The translations under genes and the position numbers were made by a program. Below are positions 48,364-60,170 of a stretch of DNA of 64,000 bases, piece after piece (within the stretch, counting starts at the first letter, position 1; each line of letters starts with the position of its first letter). Source of the stretch: Blumeriella jaapii (Eukaryota; Ascomycota; Leotiomycetes; Helotiales; Drepanopezizaceae); NCBI GenBank assembly GCA_009599575.1, contig VWND01000084.1, forward strand, positions 310,001 to 374,000. The letters run 5' to 3'. Under the pieces are notes generated by a model, which had not been told where the DNA came from, did no database searches, and saw only the letters and a program-made list of their open reading frames with translations.

Positions 48364-51300
48364 CTATCCTTCCGTCCGAAAAAAGCGCGCTCTCGAGCTT
48401 TTATCCATTGGTACGTCGCTATCCAAATGATCGTACGAATCCAAACCTTCGGAATACGCCTTTAGCCAATTTATAAGTTTCGCAGAAGAACCGGGAAGCT
48501 TTTTATACGCCAAATGAAAATCGCGCATTTTTTAAAAAAGCGTATATAAAATCAAACGCGGAATACTACGTAAGATTTTTATTTAAGCCTATTTAAAAAG
48601 CTTTGTATTAAAAAGTTTTCTGTTGCATTCGATAAGCGATTAATTTTTCGACTTCGTATTTAAGCTTATTAATTATATTAATAAATTCAGAAACTGAATT
48701 AATCTGATTTGAAAGCGCGTCGTTAATTGCTTTACGCAGTCGACTAGCGTGAAAAACTGGATGTACGTTTATAATATTAAAAAAGTCTAGTTTAAAAGCG
48801 TTGTCGAAAATTTTGATTATAATTTTAAAAAAGCCGTTTGTAAAATTGTCGAGCTTGCGAAAGGGCCGGAAGATCGGAAATAGACGTATATCGAGCTATA
48901 CGTAATCGCTAACGTTAAAATCGATCGCGCGGCGAAATTTATTCGTATTTTTTATTTTATCGTAGGCTTATTAAAAGTGCGATTTGGCGAGGTTTCAGGC
49001 GTCGTAGTAGCGGCGAGCGTACGTACGAACTTCGTCTGCGTTTAGCTTATATAAAAGATTAGGAAAAAGAAAAATATCGAGCTTTTAATTTTAATTAATA
49101 TAAAAAATATGACCGTATACAATTTCAAAAGGTAAAAGGCCATTTAGACTTTTGTAAGAAAGGATTATTTAAGCGAAATTTATTATTAGAAGAAATTCGC
49201 TTTAATCGTTTTGATAAAAGTTTACGAAGGGTCGAAAGCGTTTTTGCAAATATTAGTTGTAAATTTCGGTTTGATTATCGGTTTCGAAATAAACGGCTGT
49301 CGAAAGTTTTAGTTGCGTATCGAGTATTTTATTTAATTCAAACCAGAAGGTAAATTAATACTAGGGGCTACGATCGTTAATAATACTTTTTAAAAGGCCA
49401 AAATACTTGTATACGTGGAATATATACAGTTTAGCAAGGTTTCGAGCGTCGATATTTTTATAGTAAAAAATCGAAATAACCTGTTTGAAAAAGCGATTTA
49501 TTATTACGAATACGTTATCGTAACCGTGTTTATTTTTGTTAAAACTGCAAAAGTTTATTATAACGTGTTTTTAAAAATGGTCAAAAACAAAAAAAGCTAA
49601 AAAAAGCCGGGGCGCTTATTTTTTAAAACAAAACTTTTTCGATAAGCGTAGCAGTTGCGATAGTATTGTTTTACGAAAGCTGTTATACTTCGCTAATAAT
49701 ATTGATTCGAAAGCAATTGCGTAGTTTTACGAGCGCTGAAATAAACGGTAAAGATCTGATCGTGCATTTTTCGTACAAAAGCCAAACGGAAATAATCGAC
49801 GTTTGGTATTATTAAACGACCGTAATATAATAACAAATCGCGTTTAAATATATACGAAATGTTATTAGCGTCGTTTCCTTTTATAGCGTTTCGTACAGTT
49901 TTTTTTCGGAAAGCTATCAGGCTGCTAATTATGCGATTAGCATGGAAAAGCTGGTTAACGATACGAAATACGGAAAAAAAATCAGCTATTTCAACGATAA
50001 AAACAGCTGTTTCGAAAACCGTAGAAAATCGAAGTTTTTTAATTAAAAAACGGTAATCGATTTAATTTGCTCGAAAAAGAGTTTGCAGGCGTTAAATGCG
50101 TTTAAAAAAGTTTTGACAATCGAATTCGCTCGTACGACGTATTAATATATCAGCCAAAAAGTTGTATTTATTTAATTTGTACGTAATAAAAAAGTTGTAA
50201 TCGGCGAAAAGCTCGGCCCAGCGTGCCTATCGAGCGTTTAAAAGTTTGAAAATCATAAAATATTCCAAGGTCTTATAATTAATAATTATTTTGATTTAAT
50301 AAATTAAATCAACCAGTTCAATACGAAAATTGCTTAAAAATCTTACGATTGCGAGCATTTTTTTGTCGTATACGACGTAGTTTAGTTTTGCGAAAGCTAT
50401 AGTTTTGCTGAAATAAGCGACTGGAAGCCAGTCGTTATTATAAAATTGAAAAAGCACAAAAGCTATTACGCCGTCGGAAGCGTTAGTTTTTAATATGTAA
50501 AAAAGGTTTTGCCTATAATATTATAAAACTAATATAATAATAAAAACTAATATAAAAAAATCGAAACTCTTTTGATATTTAAAAATGAAATTATAAAAAA
50601 CGTTAATTTTAATTAAATAAATCAAAAGCTTTGTAATTATATCGTAGTTTCGAATAAAACGTCGGTAAAAGTTACAAAAACCAAAAAAGCTTTATACATT
50701 TTTTACAATAATAAAAAACTTTTAATAAGCGACTACGAAAACCTTTTCTGGGTTTATTTTTAAACTTTTAGTTAAAATAATAAAACTTAAATAACGGATC
50801 CGAATAACGTTAAATTTAAACTTTCGAATATCGGCCTATAATCCAGCGTCAGCGAGCTTTTGAAACATTTTGCGAACGTATATAGCGTGTTTTAAAAAGT
50901 CGGACGAATAAATAAAAATGTTATTCAGATATATAATATAAAAATCGTTTAAATAATCGAAACGTCGTTTATATAGCGTTGATAAATTGCGAATTTATTA
51001 ATAAAATCAAAAAGTAGCATTTTGTATTTATAAGCGCCGTAACGCGTACGAAACGTCGTTAGTTTTTTATTCGCGGAGTTTATTCGAATTTTATAAAAAG
51101 CTTAACGAATATCGAGCTTCGTAAAAATTCGTATTTTCGAAAAACGAGCAAAAGTTTTATCGATAAAAAAAAAAGAATAGCGATTTTTACGAATAACGTT
51201 ATTAAAAGCTCGATAATCGATATAAAAACGCAATAAATCGTCGGGTTTTTTAACGAAAAGCATTAAAGCAGCGAAAAAAGCGGTAAAAGATTCGATAAAG

Positions 51301-51907
51301 CTTTTGTTAAGATTATTTTACAAATAAATTTTAATAATTTCGAGTTTTGAAATCGATATTTTATATAAAAAAATGTATTTTAGCTTTTTTTTATTTATAA
51401 TAAGTTTGATTTTATAGTCGTAAGGCCGGTAAAAGGCTAGCTCGTTGCTAGCGGCTTTAAAAAACACGTGTTCGAAATTTTTATATTCCGAAGGAAAAGA
51501 TTCGAGAAAAAGTTTATTCGAAGTTAATTTTGTTAAATTAATTAAAAAAATCGAAATCGATATTTCGTTGGTTTTGAAACGTTCGAAAAGATTGTGAAAT
51601 TGGATTTTAAGAAAAATATTATACGTAAAATCGTTTAATATTCTGTCGATTTCGTATAAAAAAATTAAAAACATTTTAACTGTTTTTTTTTTGGAAATCA
51701 GCTTGAAAGCGTATGTAATAATTTAGCAAATAAAAATTAAATAAGTAATAAATTAAAAAACTCGTTTTCGAACTGATCGTTTAAAAAGTTCAAAAAATAA
51801 TTTGTCTAAACTATCGATTATATTAAGCTGAAAGGCCATCGCAGCAAAAGCTTTTCTTCGGTTTTTAATATAACTGTTTTTCGTAAAACGAAAAAGCTGT
51901 TTTAACG

Positions 51908-51944
<37 letters not shown>

Positions 51945-54241
51945 ATAAAAAAGAAATCGTTAGCCTAAAAAGATAATAATATGATTTCTTATATTATTTT
52001 ATTAGCGTCGCCATCGAAATTGGCACCGCGAATAAAATTCGACTTTTTCGCGTTTCGTATAGCGTCGTAAGTCTGTCACAATTAATCAAAGTTTTTATTA
52101 CGTTTTATAGCGTCGTTTTAATAACGAAATTAAATTTTTCGAAAATGCAAATAAAAGATTTTAATACAACGAGCGTAAAAAACTGTAGGAAAATAAGACT
52201 TCGGCTAATAAAGCTTGCGTTTATTACAGTTTAATAAAACTCGGTGTTCGGCCAATTAAGCTTTTCCTAGAATTATATTATAATTTCCGAAATTAATAAT
52301 CAAAAAAAAAGTAAACGATTATATTCGGTTGTTAATAATAAAATTAAAAAGCGTAAAATATATAATTAAATAGCTACGAGCTTTATTATACCTTTTTACA
52401 AAAAAAAAAAGCCGGAAAAAATTAAATTAAAAATTTTAAAAAAAAAAAAAAAAACTTAATCAGCGCCGAATCGATTAACGTATAACCGTTCGCTTTAGAA
52501 TCGGCGAGCGCTTTTATTTTGTACGAAAGGCTATTTTTAATAAGTATAACGGAAATTATTAATAAATCGCTATTAAAAAGCTTTCGAACGTTAAAATAAC
52601 GCATATCGCGCAATACGCCTAAAAAAAAGGCTTTGCTTAGGCTTGGGCGTTTTTTCGATTAGCGGAAGTTTCAACTTTTTTGTATGCGTTTTAAAAGTCG
52701 TTTGAAAAAAAGTTTTCGTTTTTACTACTATTATTAAAAAGCGAATCTTCGGCCGGTTCGACTTCGTTTATATTTATTAATTTGGAAAAGCTTTTAAATA
52801 AAACCGAAAATCGGTTCGTAAAAAGTCGTATAAATTAATTTTTCTAAACTTTCTAATATAAAATAAAAAACGAGCGTTGTCGTTGGTCCGATCGAAAAAA
52901 AAAAACGCTAAAAAAAGCGTTTTAGCGTAGAAAAAAAAAAAAAGCAGCAAAGGGCTAAAGGAAAGCTTGTAAAGCATTAAAACGATTTTTATACGTACGA
53001 TTTGACTCGTAATACGCTTTGGTTAAAAATCTACCATTTTAATAAATGGTAAATTTAATTGAAAAGCGACTCGCGTATAAAATTCGTTCAGCCAATTGAT
53101 TTTGTTTTTTTTGTCGGACGGCGGTAAGCCAATTTTTAAAAATCGTTGTACGCGCTTATTTTAAATGCAGCTTTTCTCGTAAACGCTTTGATATTTTATC
53201 GCGAAAAGCGTTTCGAAGCTGTTTATCGGTTCGTATTTAAGCGTTCGCTGCGAAAATAGAAAATCGCAAATAAAAGCGCTAAAAATCGTCGTATATATTT
53301 ATTACAAGCATTTTAAATTCGTTTTCCGCTTTTTAAACGTTTAAAAAATCGGCCAGGAAATCGGCGATTTTTTTTATTAATTCTTCGAAAAATATAAAAT
53401 CGGAACGGTTTAAAATACGCGGGATTAAAAACTTTTTTGCTACGCTTTCGGTTTGATCGAATATATAATTTTTGCGAAATCGATCGCTAGCGAAGTAATC
53501 GTAGTAAAATTCGAGGTTGTCGAAACCTTTAGTTTTTTAATAGCGTGCTTTGTAATTTTTATTATTATTTAGTTTAAACTCAAGGTTCGAAACGCGTTTT
53601 ATACGAGCTAATCGAGAATTAGCAAATAAATAAAAACTATAGCGTTTAAAAAGCGCGTTAAAGTTTTGGCCGTTATAGGAAAATTCAAAAAAAGTTCGCG
53701 AAAAGCGTGAAGATTGATTTGCAACGTTTGTTAATTAAAATAAAACGTTGCGAAAAAATAAAGCAGCAGATTCGCGACTGGCAGAAATACGTTCGATAGA
53801 TTCTACCAAACGCTTTAATTAAAAGGTCTGTCGCAGTCGCATAACTTTCAAAAGTTATCGTTTACGTTTTTGCGCTTTTTTCAGTTGATTTTGCAAAAGT
53901 TTCAATTAAACGCTTTCAGCGCTAGGCTGGGAAGTAGCAAGCGAAATAATTAGCGTTCTGTCTTTTTTTTTGTTTTTTTTTCCTCGGAAGAAGAATTGTT
54001 TTTTAAAAAAAGAAGCTTTTGAGAAAAGCTGCTTTTTCGCTGATTAAAAGGGAAGTTAAAATGTAATAGCAGAAGCTGAAAAGCTTTGCTAAAAAAGAAA
54101 TCGTTGAACAAAAGCTATTTTTCGCGAAATGCGAAAATAAGCCTTTTTACGACCGGTCGATTATTTTAGTATAATCCGTAAAGAATTCGAAAGAAAAGAT
54201 AGTTTACGCCGTCGCCAGCGTAAAAAAAGAGTTATTAATAA
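48364..54241 (-). pseudogene. Gypsy-1B Gag-Pol with chromodomain
   Basis: Read from right to left. Gag at about 53,900-53,000. Protease block ALADSKANGYTLIDSALIK near 52,520-52,465. RT start at 51,674-51,318 (ASNELAFYRPYDYKIKLI). RNase H at about 50,600-50,100, integrase at about 50,000-48,700, chromodomain at about 48,690-48,470. A run of 35 A at 51,908-51,942 replaces a mixed pyrimidine tract of Gypsy-1A. Stops throughout. Confidence 0.8.
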
Positions 54242-54508
54242 TATAACGATCTAATTAATCGGAAGGCTAGGAAATCAGTTAATTAATCGCCGTATTTATA
54301 TAGTATAAGAAACGAGCCTTTGGTTCTGTAACAAAAATATTTATTTAGAATCAATAATTGCAAAAGGCAAAAGTTGCTAAAAGGAAAAAGCCTTATATAT
54401 ATAATAATTTTTATAATTGATGGAAGACCCACCAGGAGACCAGAGAGCTTGCAGCTACACGTAGTTGCTGGGGTGACACACGAGGTGGCAAAAAAGTGAA
54501 TCGTCATA
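54242..54508 (-). repeat. 5' LTR of Gypsy-1B
   Basis: Its outer (right) end, with gacccaccaggagaccag, is preserved; the inner (left) end is strongly mutated compared with 48,097-48,363. Confidence 0.9.
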
Positions 54509-54513
54509 TAAAC

Positions 54514-56735
54514 AGCGTTTACGACCGGCCTGTTTAACTTATAATATAAAAGCGCTTTTTCGAAACGCTTTGCTTTCGATTTGGCAGCGTATTTTACGGC
54601 CGATATCGAAATTGCGTTCGCCGTAAAAAAATATATTACGATTATTATTTTAAACGTGTAAAGCGCGTTCGACGCCGTTTTAATCCGACGTTTATTTAAA
54701 AAAATAACCGAGCAAAAATAGCCTTTTTTATTTTTTTTATTAATTAAATCGTTTTTTACGAAACGACGAATATAAATACGATTTTAAAAAAAAAAATCAC
54801 CGATTTTATTTATATTTATTACGATATTTTTCAAAAGTCGCTATTTTTTCCGGTTTTGTATATATTGTATTTAGTAGAATTGCTTAATTAAAATTTCATT
54901 TTTCGTTTTTAAATACGCAAACGATATATTAATTTATCGCATTTTATATAATTTAAACGATAATATCGAGTTATTTATAAAAAACGTTCGCGATATTTTC
55001 GAATAAAAAAACAAATACAAAATCGCTTTCGCGCCGGAAAAAATCGAAATAATATATATTATTACGCAAAACAATAATTACGCTTTTTCGATTATAATCG
55101 ACGACAGGATTACGATTTTTTGTATTATTACGGCGAAAAAAAGCGAGCAATCCGCGCTGCGTTAGCTAAAAATTTAATTCGATCGAAAACTTATTTTCAA
55201 ACGATACGTTAAAAAACGCGTAAGCAAAGCATAATAAACGGCGCAATATATTAAAAGCTTCGGCCGAATTAACAATAGCTTTCCGGCCAGCGCGCTGCGA
55301 AAAGCAATAATTATTTATATTTTTTTTTCGATACTGTTTAAAACCGAAATTTAGTACGCAAGCCGTACGAAATTTAGACGCTGAACCGGACGAAACAGTT
55401 AAATTAGTATTCGTTTCGGCGGTTATATCGATTTAATATAAAAAATTATTATTTTAGTCGTACGAAAAATACTTTTTGTATAACGTATCATTTTTTTTTA
55501 TAATAATAATACGGAACGCAAGCTTTTTTTCCGCGAGCGCGGTTTTAAAAAAAGCCAAAGCACGCTTTGCGATAAAATTGCAAATCGTAAACGAAGCGTA
55601 TTTTTTTTTAATTCAACGCATTTTTATTCTAATAATTTTTCGAAGCAAATACGCGGGCATATATATAATTGCTAAAACGAAAATCCAGCGCTTCGGCGAT
55701 ATTTTTCTATAAATTCTACGATTTAAAACTGTTTTTTTTTTCGTATTTTTTCGCCCGGCAGCCGCACCGATTTTATTATAAGCGTTAAAAAAAAAAACCG
55801 CGGATAATTTTAAAAAATAATAGACAGAATTACTTTTCGAAAACGTTACGATTTTTTCGAACGACTGCGAAAAGTATAAAAACGGCGCTTATTTCGTAGA
55901 TTACAAATACGTTATATACTAAAACCGCAGGTAAATAGCGTTTGGATACGGCTCGATAAACGATTATTTTTACGTTTTCGACGCAGAAGCGGTAAAAGCA
56001 TAAAAAAGCTTGTAAAAAAACTGCGAGCATACTAGCCGAAATGCGTACGCAAAAGTTATAAATATATATCGATAGTATTTTAATAATTTAAAAAATACGC
56101 GGAATATCTTTTTTCTTTTTTTAATAAATTTTTCTGGCCTGCTAAAAAATAATAGAAATATACGACGTAAAAATCAAATAAATTTCGGATTATACGAATA
56201 TCGAAAGCAACGAAGCCGCCGACAAATTAGCAAATGCGAATACAAAAAAAACCTTTTGAAATAAAAGCTTTGCGTTCGAACCGATTATAAATAAAATACG
56301 CTTCGATTTTTAAAAAAATACGAAATTCGCACCGAAGCTTTTAATAAAAAATAGCCAGCAAAAAGCTTTTACGAAATTACAAGCGGTAGGATCCGGTTTA
56401 CGTAATTAAACTTTTGCCGAAGTTCGATATGCCGAAACGATTGCTTTATTATTATTTAACGATTAAAATTATTTATAAAAACTACGAATAATATTACGTT
56501 AAATATAATTATACCGACGCTGAATTGCGTTGCAAATGCAAAAAGCTTAAAACCTTATTGCATTTAATATTATGCCGCCGCGCGATTAAACGTTTTTTTA
56601 ATTGGCCCAAAAAAACTCGACCAAACGCTTTTTTCCGAATCGAGCGAAAAGCCGTAATATTTTTTAAAAACCTGCTCCGCGAGCCAAAGGATTTTGTAAC
56701 GTTTTTACGCGTTATTATTATAATTTTTTAAATAT
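54514..56735 (+). pseudogene. LINE ORF2 continued: reverse transcriptase, RNase H, C-terminal Cys/His domain
   Basis: The frame resumes exactly after the TAAAC duplication, with FSKRFAFDLAAYFTADIEIA and LNVQSAFDAV (stop read as former Gln). The YADD box is now YAND at 54,914-54,925, followed by FAPEKIEIIYIITQ. RNase H shows FDAEA (55,987-56,001) and SNEAADKLANA (about 56,206-56,238). The C-terminus has C-K-C-K-K-L-K-T-L-L-H-L-I-L-C (56,531-56,575), the Cys/His domain of Tad-like ORF2 proteins, and ends near 56,730. Confidence 0.85.
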
Positions 56736-57280
56736 AATTAATTTTGCTATACGTATATTGCTTGTTTTAATCGAATACAGCTCGAATAAAATAAGCTGCG
56801 TACGGCCGCGCGAAACGACGTTACAACGGAACGAATATTATTATACATATTTGTATAACAAATGCTTTTTTATTTTGGTAAGCGCAAGCTTGTTTTTTCA
56901 GCTTTTGGTTTTTAGATTCGAACATTTAAATATTGCTTTTTTTTTTTTTTTTTTTTTTTTTCGGCTTATTGGCCATATTATTATGCGTTTTCACGCAACC
57001 GACAAATTATACTTTGATCGGTGCCGTATGCATATTTCTTAGGCTTTTTTTTTTGGGCTTTACGCCCATATTTTTCATTGACGGACTATCGCAAAAAGCG
57101 GCGAAAAGCGTAGTCGACAGCAGCTTTAGCTGTATTAATACGAATTGCTTTCGGAGTCGTATTTTGTATTTAATTCCTTAGCTTAGCACGTCTCCGTACC
57201 TTTTAGGAGGTCTTAGAAGGGCAGCCTCTCGGCTGCACTCCGCTAAACGTTAATTAATACTATTACTACTACTATTACTA
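56736..57280 (+). other. LINE 3' UTR and (ACT)n tail
   Basis: Includes T-runs at about 56,937-56,960. The last 110 nt or so (from about 57,175) have normal composition and contain agcttagcacgtctc, shared with the short repeats at 7,089 and 60,290. The tail is (TACTATTACTAC)-like, 57,257-57,283. Confidence 0.75.
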
Positions 57281-57296
57281 CTACGTGGAAAAGTTC
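57281..57296 (+). repeat. Right target-site duplication of the LINE
   Basis: ctacgtggaaaagttc, one G/A difference from 7,347-7,362. The first four bases could also belong to the (ACT)n tail. Confidence 0.8.
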
Positions 57297-57509
57297 GTTG
57301 CTTGGAAATCCGAATCTTCTCCGCATACAATACAAGCGCCTGGGCTACTGTACGCACTGTATGATGGACGGACATTAGCCTCGTGGGATTTCCCCTCAGT
57401 TTCCCTCTTCGGCGTCTACAGCTCGGACTTCGGACGTCGCGTCTTCACCCACCCCGTTCGTCTCATTTCGTTCCATCTCGCATCTTTCAATCCTCACCAC
57501 AACATCGCC

Positions 57510-57818
57510 ATGTCTCCACCAGCCATGTCTACGCAAAGCTCCAACATGACATCTGTATCGAGGAAGTCGCTCGACTCTCTCAAGCCCACTTTCTCGCTGC
57601 ACGAAGACATGTACCACGAGCACGGCATCAAGACGATCGATTTCGCGCCCGGCACCTTTGTCCCGTCCAACAACGCCTCCGCGTTAGAGGAGGAGAGCGA
57701 ACTCGTGCGCAAGATAAGTTTGGCGATCCGGATCCAGAAGTGGCTGTGGAACCCGAGAGCCAGGTACACGAGGCGGGGAATGTTGACGCGGGCGCTGGAC
57801 AGAGACCGTGTGATGTGA
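57510..57818 (+). CDS. Small unrecognised protein next to the LINE end
   Basis: ATG at 57,510 has a good context (catcgccATG) and opens a frame of 102 codons. An upstream ATG at 57,285 is in frame but overlaps the LINE target site and encodes leader-like sequence, so I prefer 57,510. The N-terminus is Ser/Met-rich (MSPPAMSTQSSNMTSVSRKS), the middle acidic (NASALEEESELVRK) and the C-terminus strongly basic (WLWNPRARYTRRGMLTR). No signal peptide or membrane helix. Family not recognised; it may be a short orphan. Confidence 0.5.
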   Translation: MSPPAMSTQSSNMTSVSRKSLDSLKPTFSLHEDMYHEHGIKTIDFAPGTFVPSNNASALEEESELVRKISLAIRIQKWLWNPRARYTRRGMLTRALDRDRVM

Positions 57819-60170
57819 GGTATCGAGTGAGGCGTGAAGGGATAATAGGAACTTGCGTAGGAACTTGCAGTTGGGCCTCCGGCAAACTCAGCTGGCTAAC
57901 TGTATCATAGCATCTTGCTCAGTGCTCGGGTAGTCGTCGATGCACGACGACATGCTGGGCGGCGTGGGCTTCCGACAACGTGTTGCCGTCCGTGATGGGA
58001 CCTCTCTGGGGCTCGCCCGCCCCGGATCATGGCTCTCGTGCTTCTGGATTGTGGCAGGCATGCAAGATATGGAACATGGAACATGGAACGGAGCCGCAAC
58101 GACGGTCTGTCCTTATCCTGGCTGTTACTGTACCTACCGGAAGTAAGAAAAACTACGTTGCTGTATGAGGGTATGTTTTGTGAGAGCACCCCCAGCGTTT
58201 GGGGTCAGATACGATGACTTAAGAATACAACTGTCGTGCCGCGTGTTAGGTTGGATTACATTACCTGGCAAGCTCACTCGGAGAGACCTGCATGTTGGTG
58301 CGAGATCAAAATCAACATTTTGCTGAAAACGTATCTCCGTCGTACTCGCTTCAGCACTGAATGATTCACTCGCGAGTGTCGCTTCTCTCCCCTCGTGCTA
58401 AGTTTTAGTATAAGTAGGTAGCTTCTTGCACACGTCGACTCTTCTCCACGAATCGCAATACTTGCCAAAGTACCACATACTTCGAGGAGTGAGTCGTGGT
58501 TACTCCAGTCTGCTCCGTCTCCCTTCATACCACATGCTTTCACATTTCTCGACCCCTCACTTCGTTCCGACATCCCAGGATCGGCCGTGGCAGAGCGTGG
58601 ACTAAAAGTGTTGAAGTATCGCCGTTATCACACTTTGTTGCCATCTTTTGGCCTGTTGTCAGATTACTATTGGTCAGAGCATACTTTACTATTCGTCGCC
58701 ATCAGTACTCAGCTGTGTTTCTTTTCAAATCGGAATTGCCCGACTCTGTAACAGGCTCCTCAAGCAGACCAAACAAACCAGGTCTTATCCGCTCTGCCAT
58801 AATCTCACTTCTGCCGCCAGGGTTTTCGTCGGGGAGTGGTCTTGTCTATACGCTTGCCCATTGCTGGAGATTAGATCCCCTCCCTGTGACCTCCACTCGT
58901 ACTTACCATGACCAGAAACAGTCATCATCAAGCAGGATCTGACCACTTAGGTACGCTGGCCAAAGTTAGAAACCCCTTGTGGTGTCGCCTTTTTCAGTCT
59001 ATTAAATCTCTGCCTTTCTGGTCTACGACAGATGCGAGACCCGGAGAGAGAAATCCACAAGAGTCCACAACCAGACATGGCTGCCTGGCCTTACACGTAC
59101 ATGCGCTCGAGATTCCTTCTACTTGGGACTTGCCCGAATTCAAAATATTGAGAACCCCTGTCCTCGTGTGAAATCTTGGTTGGTGTCATCGACATCGATT
59201 GTCAGACGCTATACTACTCTCGATTTGAAAACTGTTGTCAAGGAGGTTGTTTTCCAACTGACGACTGTGATTATTGACTCCATTATGCACCTCACATCTG
59301 TTGTGAGCTGGGTGTCCGATGAAATTCAGCCTGCACAAGAAGGCATCTGGCTTGTCGTCGAAGTTCCTACGTCTTCCAGCCTCGGATCTTGAACGAACGG
59401 TGCAGTTTTTCATCCCTGCCTTCTCTTCTGTTCACCGAACTAGTAAACCCATAGCTCAAATCTATGTACATGATACTTTCCCTAGTACGGCGACCACGTT
59501 TTCATGACATCGAACTTTGCAAACGACTCGGTGCTAGAGCTCGCTTTGGTTATAGCCCATCATGCATGCCTCCATTCACCGGTCGCCTGAAATCCCGTTT
59601 TACAGAACGCAGTCTGTGTAAACTCTCAGAGTGTAGGTCATCTAACATAACCTCTACTTCCTTTCTGCTTCGCCGATTCACGTCCTTCCACTGGCGCCGA
59701 CTGAGCGGTTACACCAAATCGGTGAGCCTCTTTCCACTTCCCGACGCCGTGTCCATCCATGCTTGCTCGAAAGCGCGTCATGGGTATCGCAACCCAAATT
59801 CCCGAGGTGGCATTGGATAGTTACTACCTAGCGTATTTCTGCTACCAACTTACGCTTTTCGTCATCTGAGCGACGACGGTTGTTTCCTCGTCACGGTTTC
59901 ATAGCAAGTCTTTTGCCGCAGCACAGCGAGCCAGCCAGTTCGCAACGGCGTATGGGTCGAGGGAATGAGGAAGGCGAGAACACCAGACAGGGATCGAATC
60001 GAGCGTACGCATCGAACGTGTCAATGACAGCTTTTCTAGGCCGAAGAAGCTGCTTATATGCCTACCTCTGAATCTCGCCGTGGGCCTTACGGTCTGTATG
60101 ACCCAAAAGAAACACTCAGCTTCAACAGCTTTGACACTTTTATCTTTTCGAAGGTGGCTTCAAGAACACA
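57819..60170. other. Long stretch without a supportable gene
   Basis: Composition is normal. The open frames (for example 58,496-58,942 and 59,464-59,820) are rich in Ser, Arg and Pro, have no family features and overlap in several frames, so I do not call them. No RNA gene or repeat was recognised apart from the start of the short repeat at the right end. Confidence 0.45.

Larger units (their letters stand above)
48097..54508 (-). mobile_element. Gypsy-1B, second copy of the chromodomain gypsy element
   Basis: Uninterrupted, 6,412 nt, minus strand. LTRs 48,097-48,363 and 54,242-54,508, each 267 bp. Target duplication TAAAC at 48,092-48,096 and 54,509-54,513, inside the LINE reverse transcriptase. 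Aligns with the rejoined Gypsy-1A over its whole length. Confidence 0.9.
7363..57280 (+). mobile_element. Tad-like non-LTR retrotransposon (LINE), RIP-inactivated, host to all nested elements
   Basis: The outermost element. Its own sequence is 7,363-8,360, 45,517-48,096 and 54,514-57,280, which sum to 6,345 nt once the target duplications of the two inner gypsy elements are counted once. Order: 5' region and ORF1 with zinc-knuckle remnants, ORF2 with endonuclease, reverse transcriptase, RNase H and a C-terminal Cys/His domain, then a 3' UTR ending in (ACT)n. The order and the RNase H place it in the Tad1/I group. Many stops at former Gln and Trp codons show it cannot be translated. It is bounded by a 16-bp target duplication. 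Confidence 0.85.

Noticed and set aside
8361..54508. Significance of all Gypsy-1 and Gypsy-2 LTRs being 267 bp
   Set aside because: The two LTR sequences are unrelated apart from length, so the equal length is treated as coincidence.
7363..57280. A mitochondrial fragment or a centromere as explanation of the AT-rich block
   Set aside because: All of it is accounted for by retroelements with identifiable domains and target duplications; no mitochondrial genes or centromeric satellite are seen.
58496..58942. 148-codon plus frame in the right flank
   Set aside because: No family features, several overlapping frames of equal quality, no start context or introns that support it.
59995..60030. 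tRNA-like T-loop word (ggatcgaatc)
   Set aside because: No acceptor stem, D-arm or anticodon arm can be placed around it.
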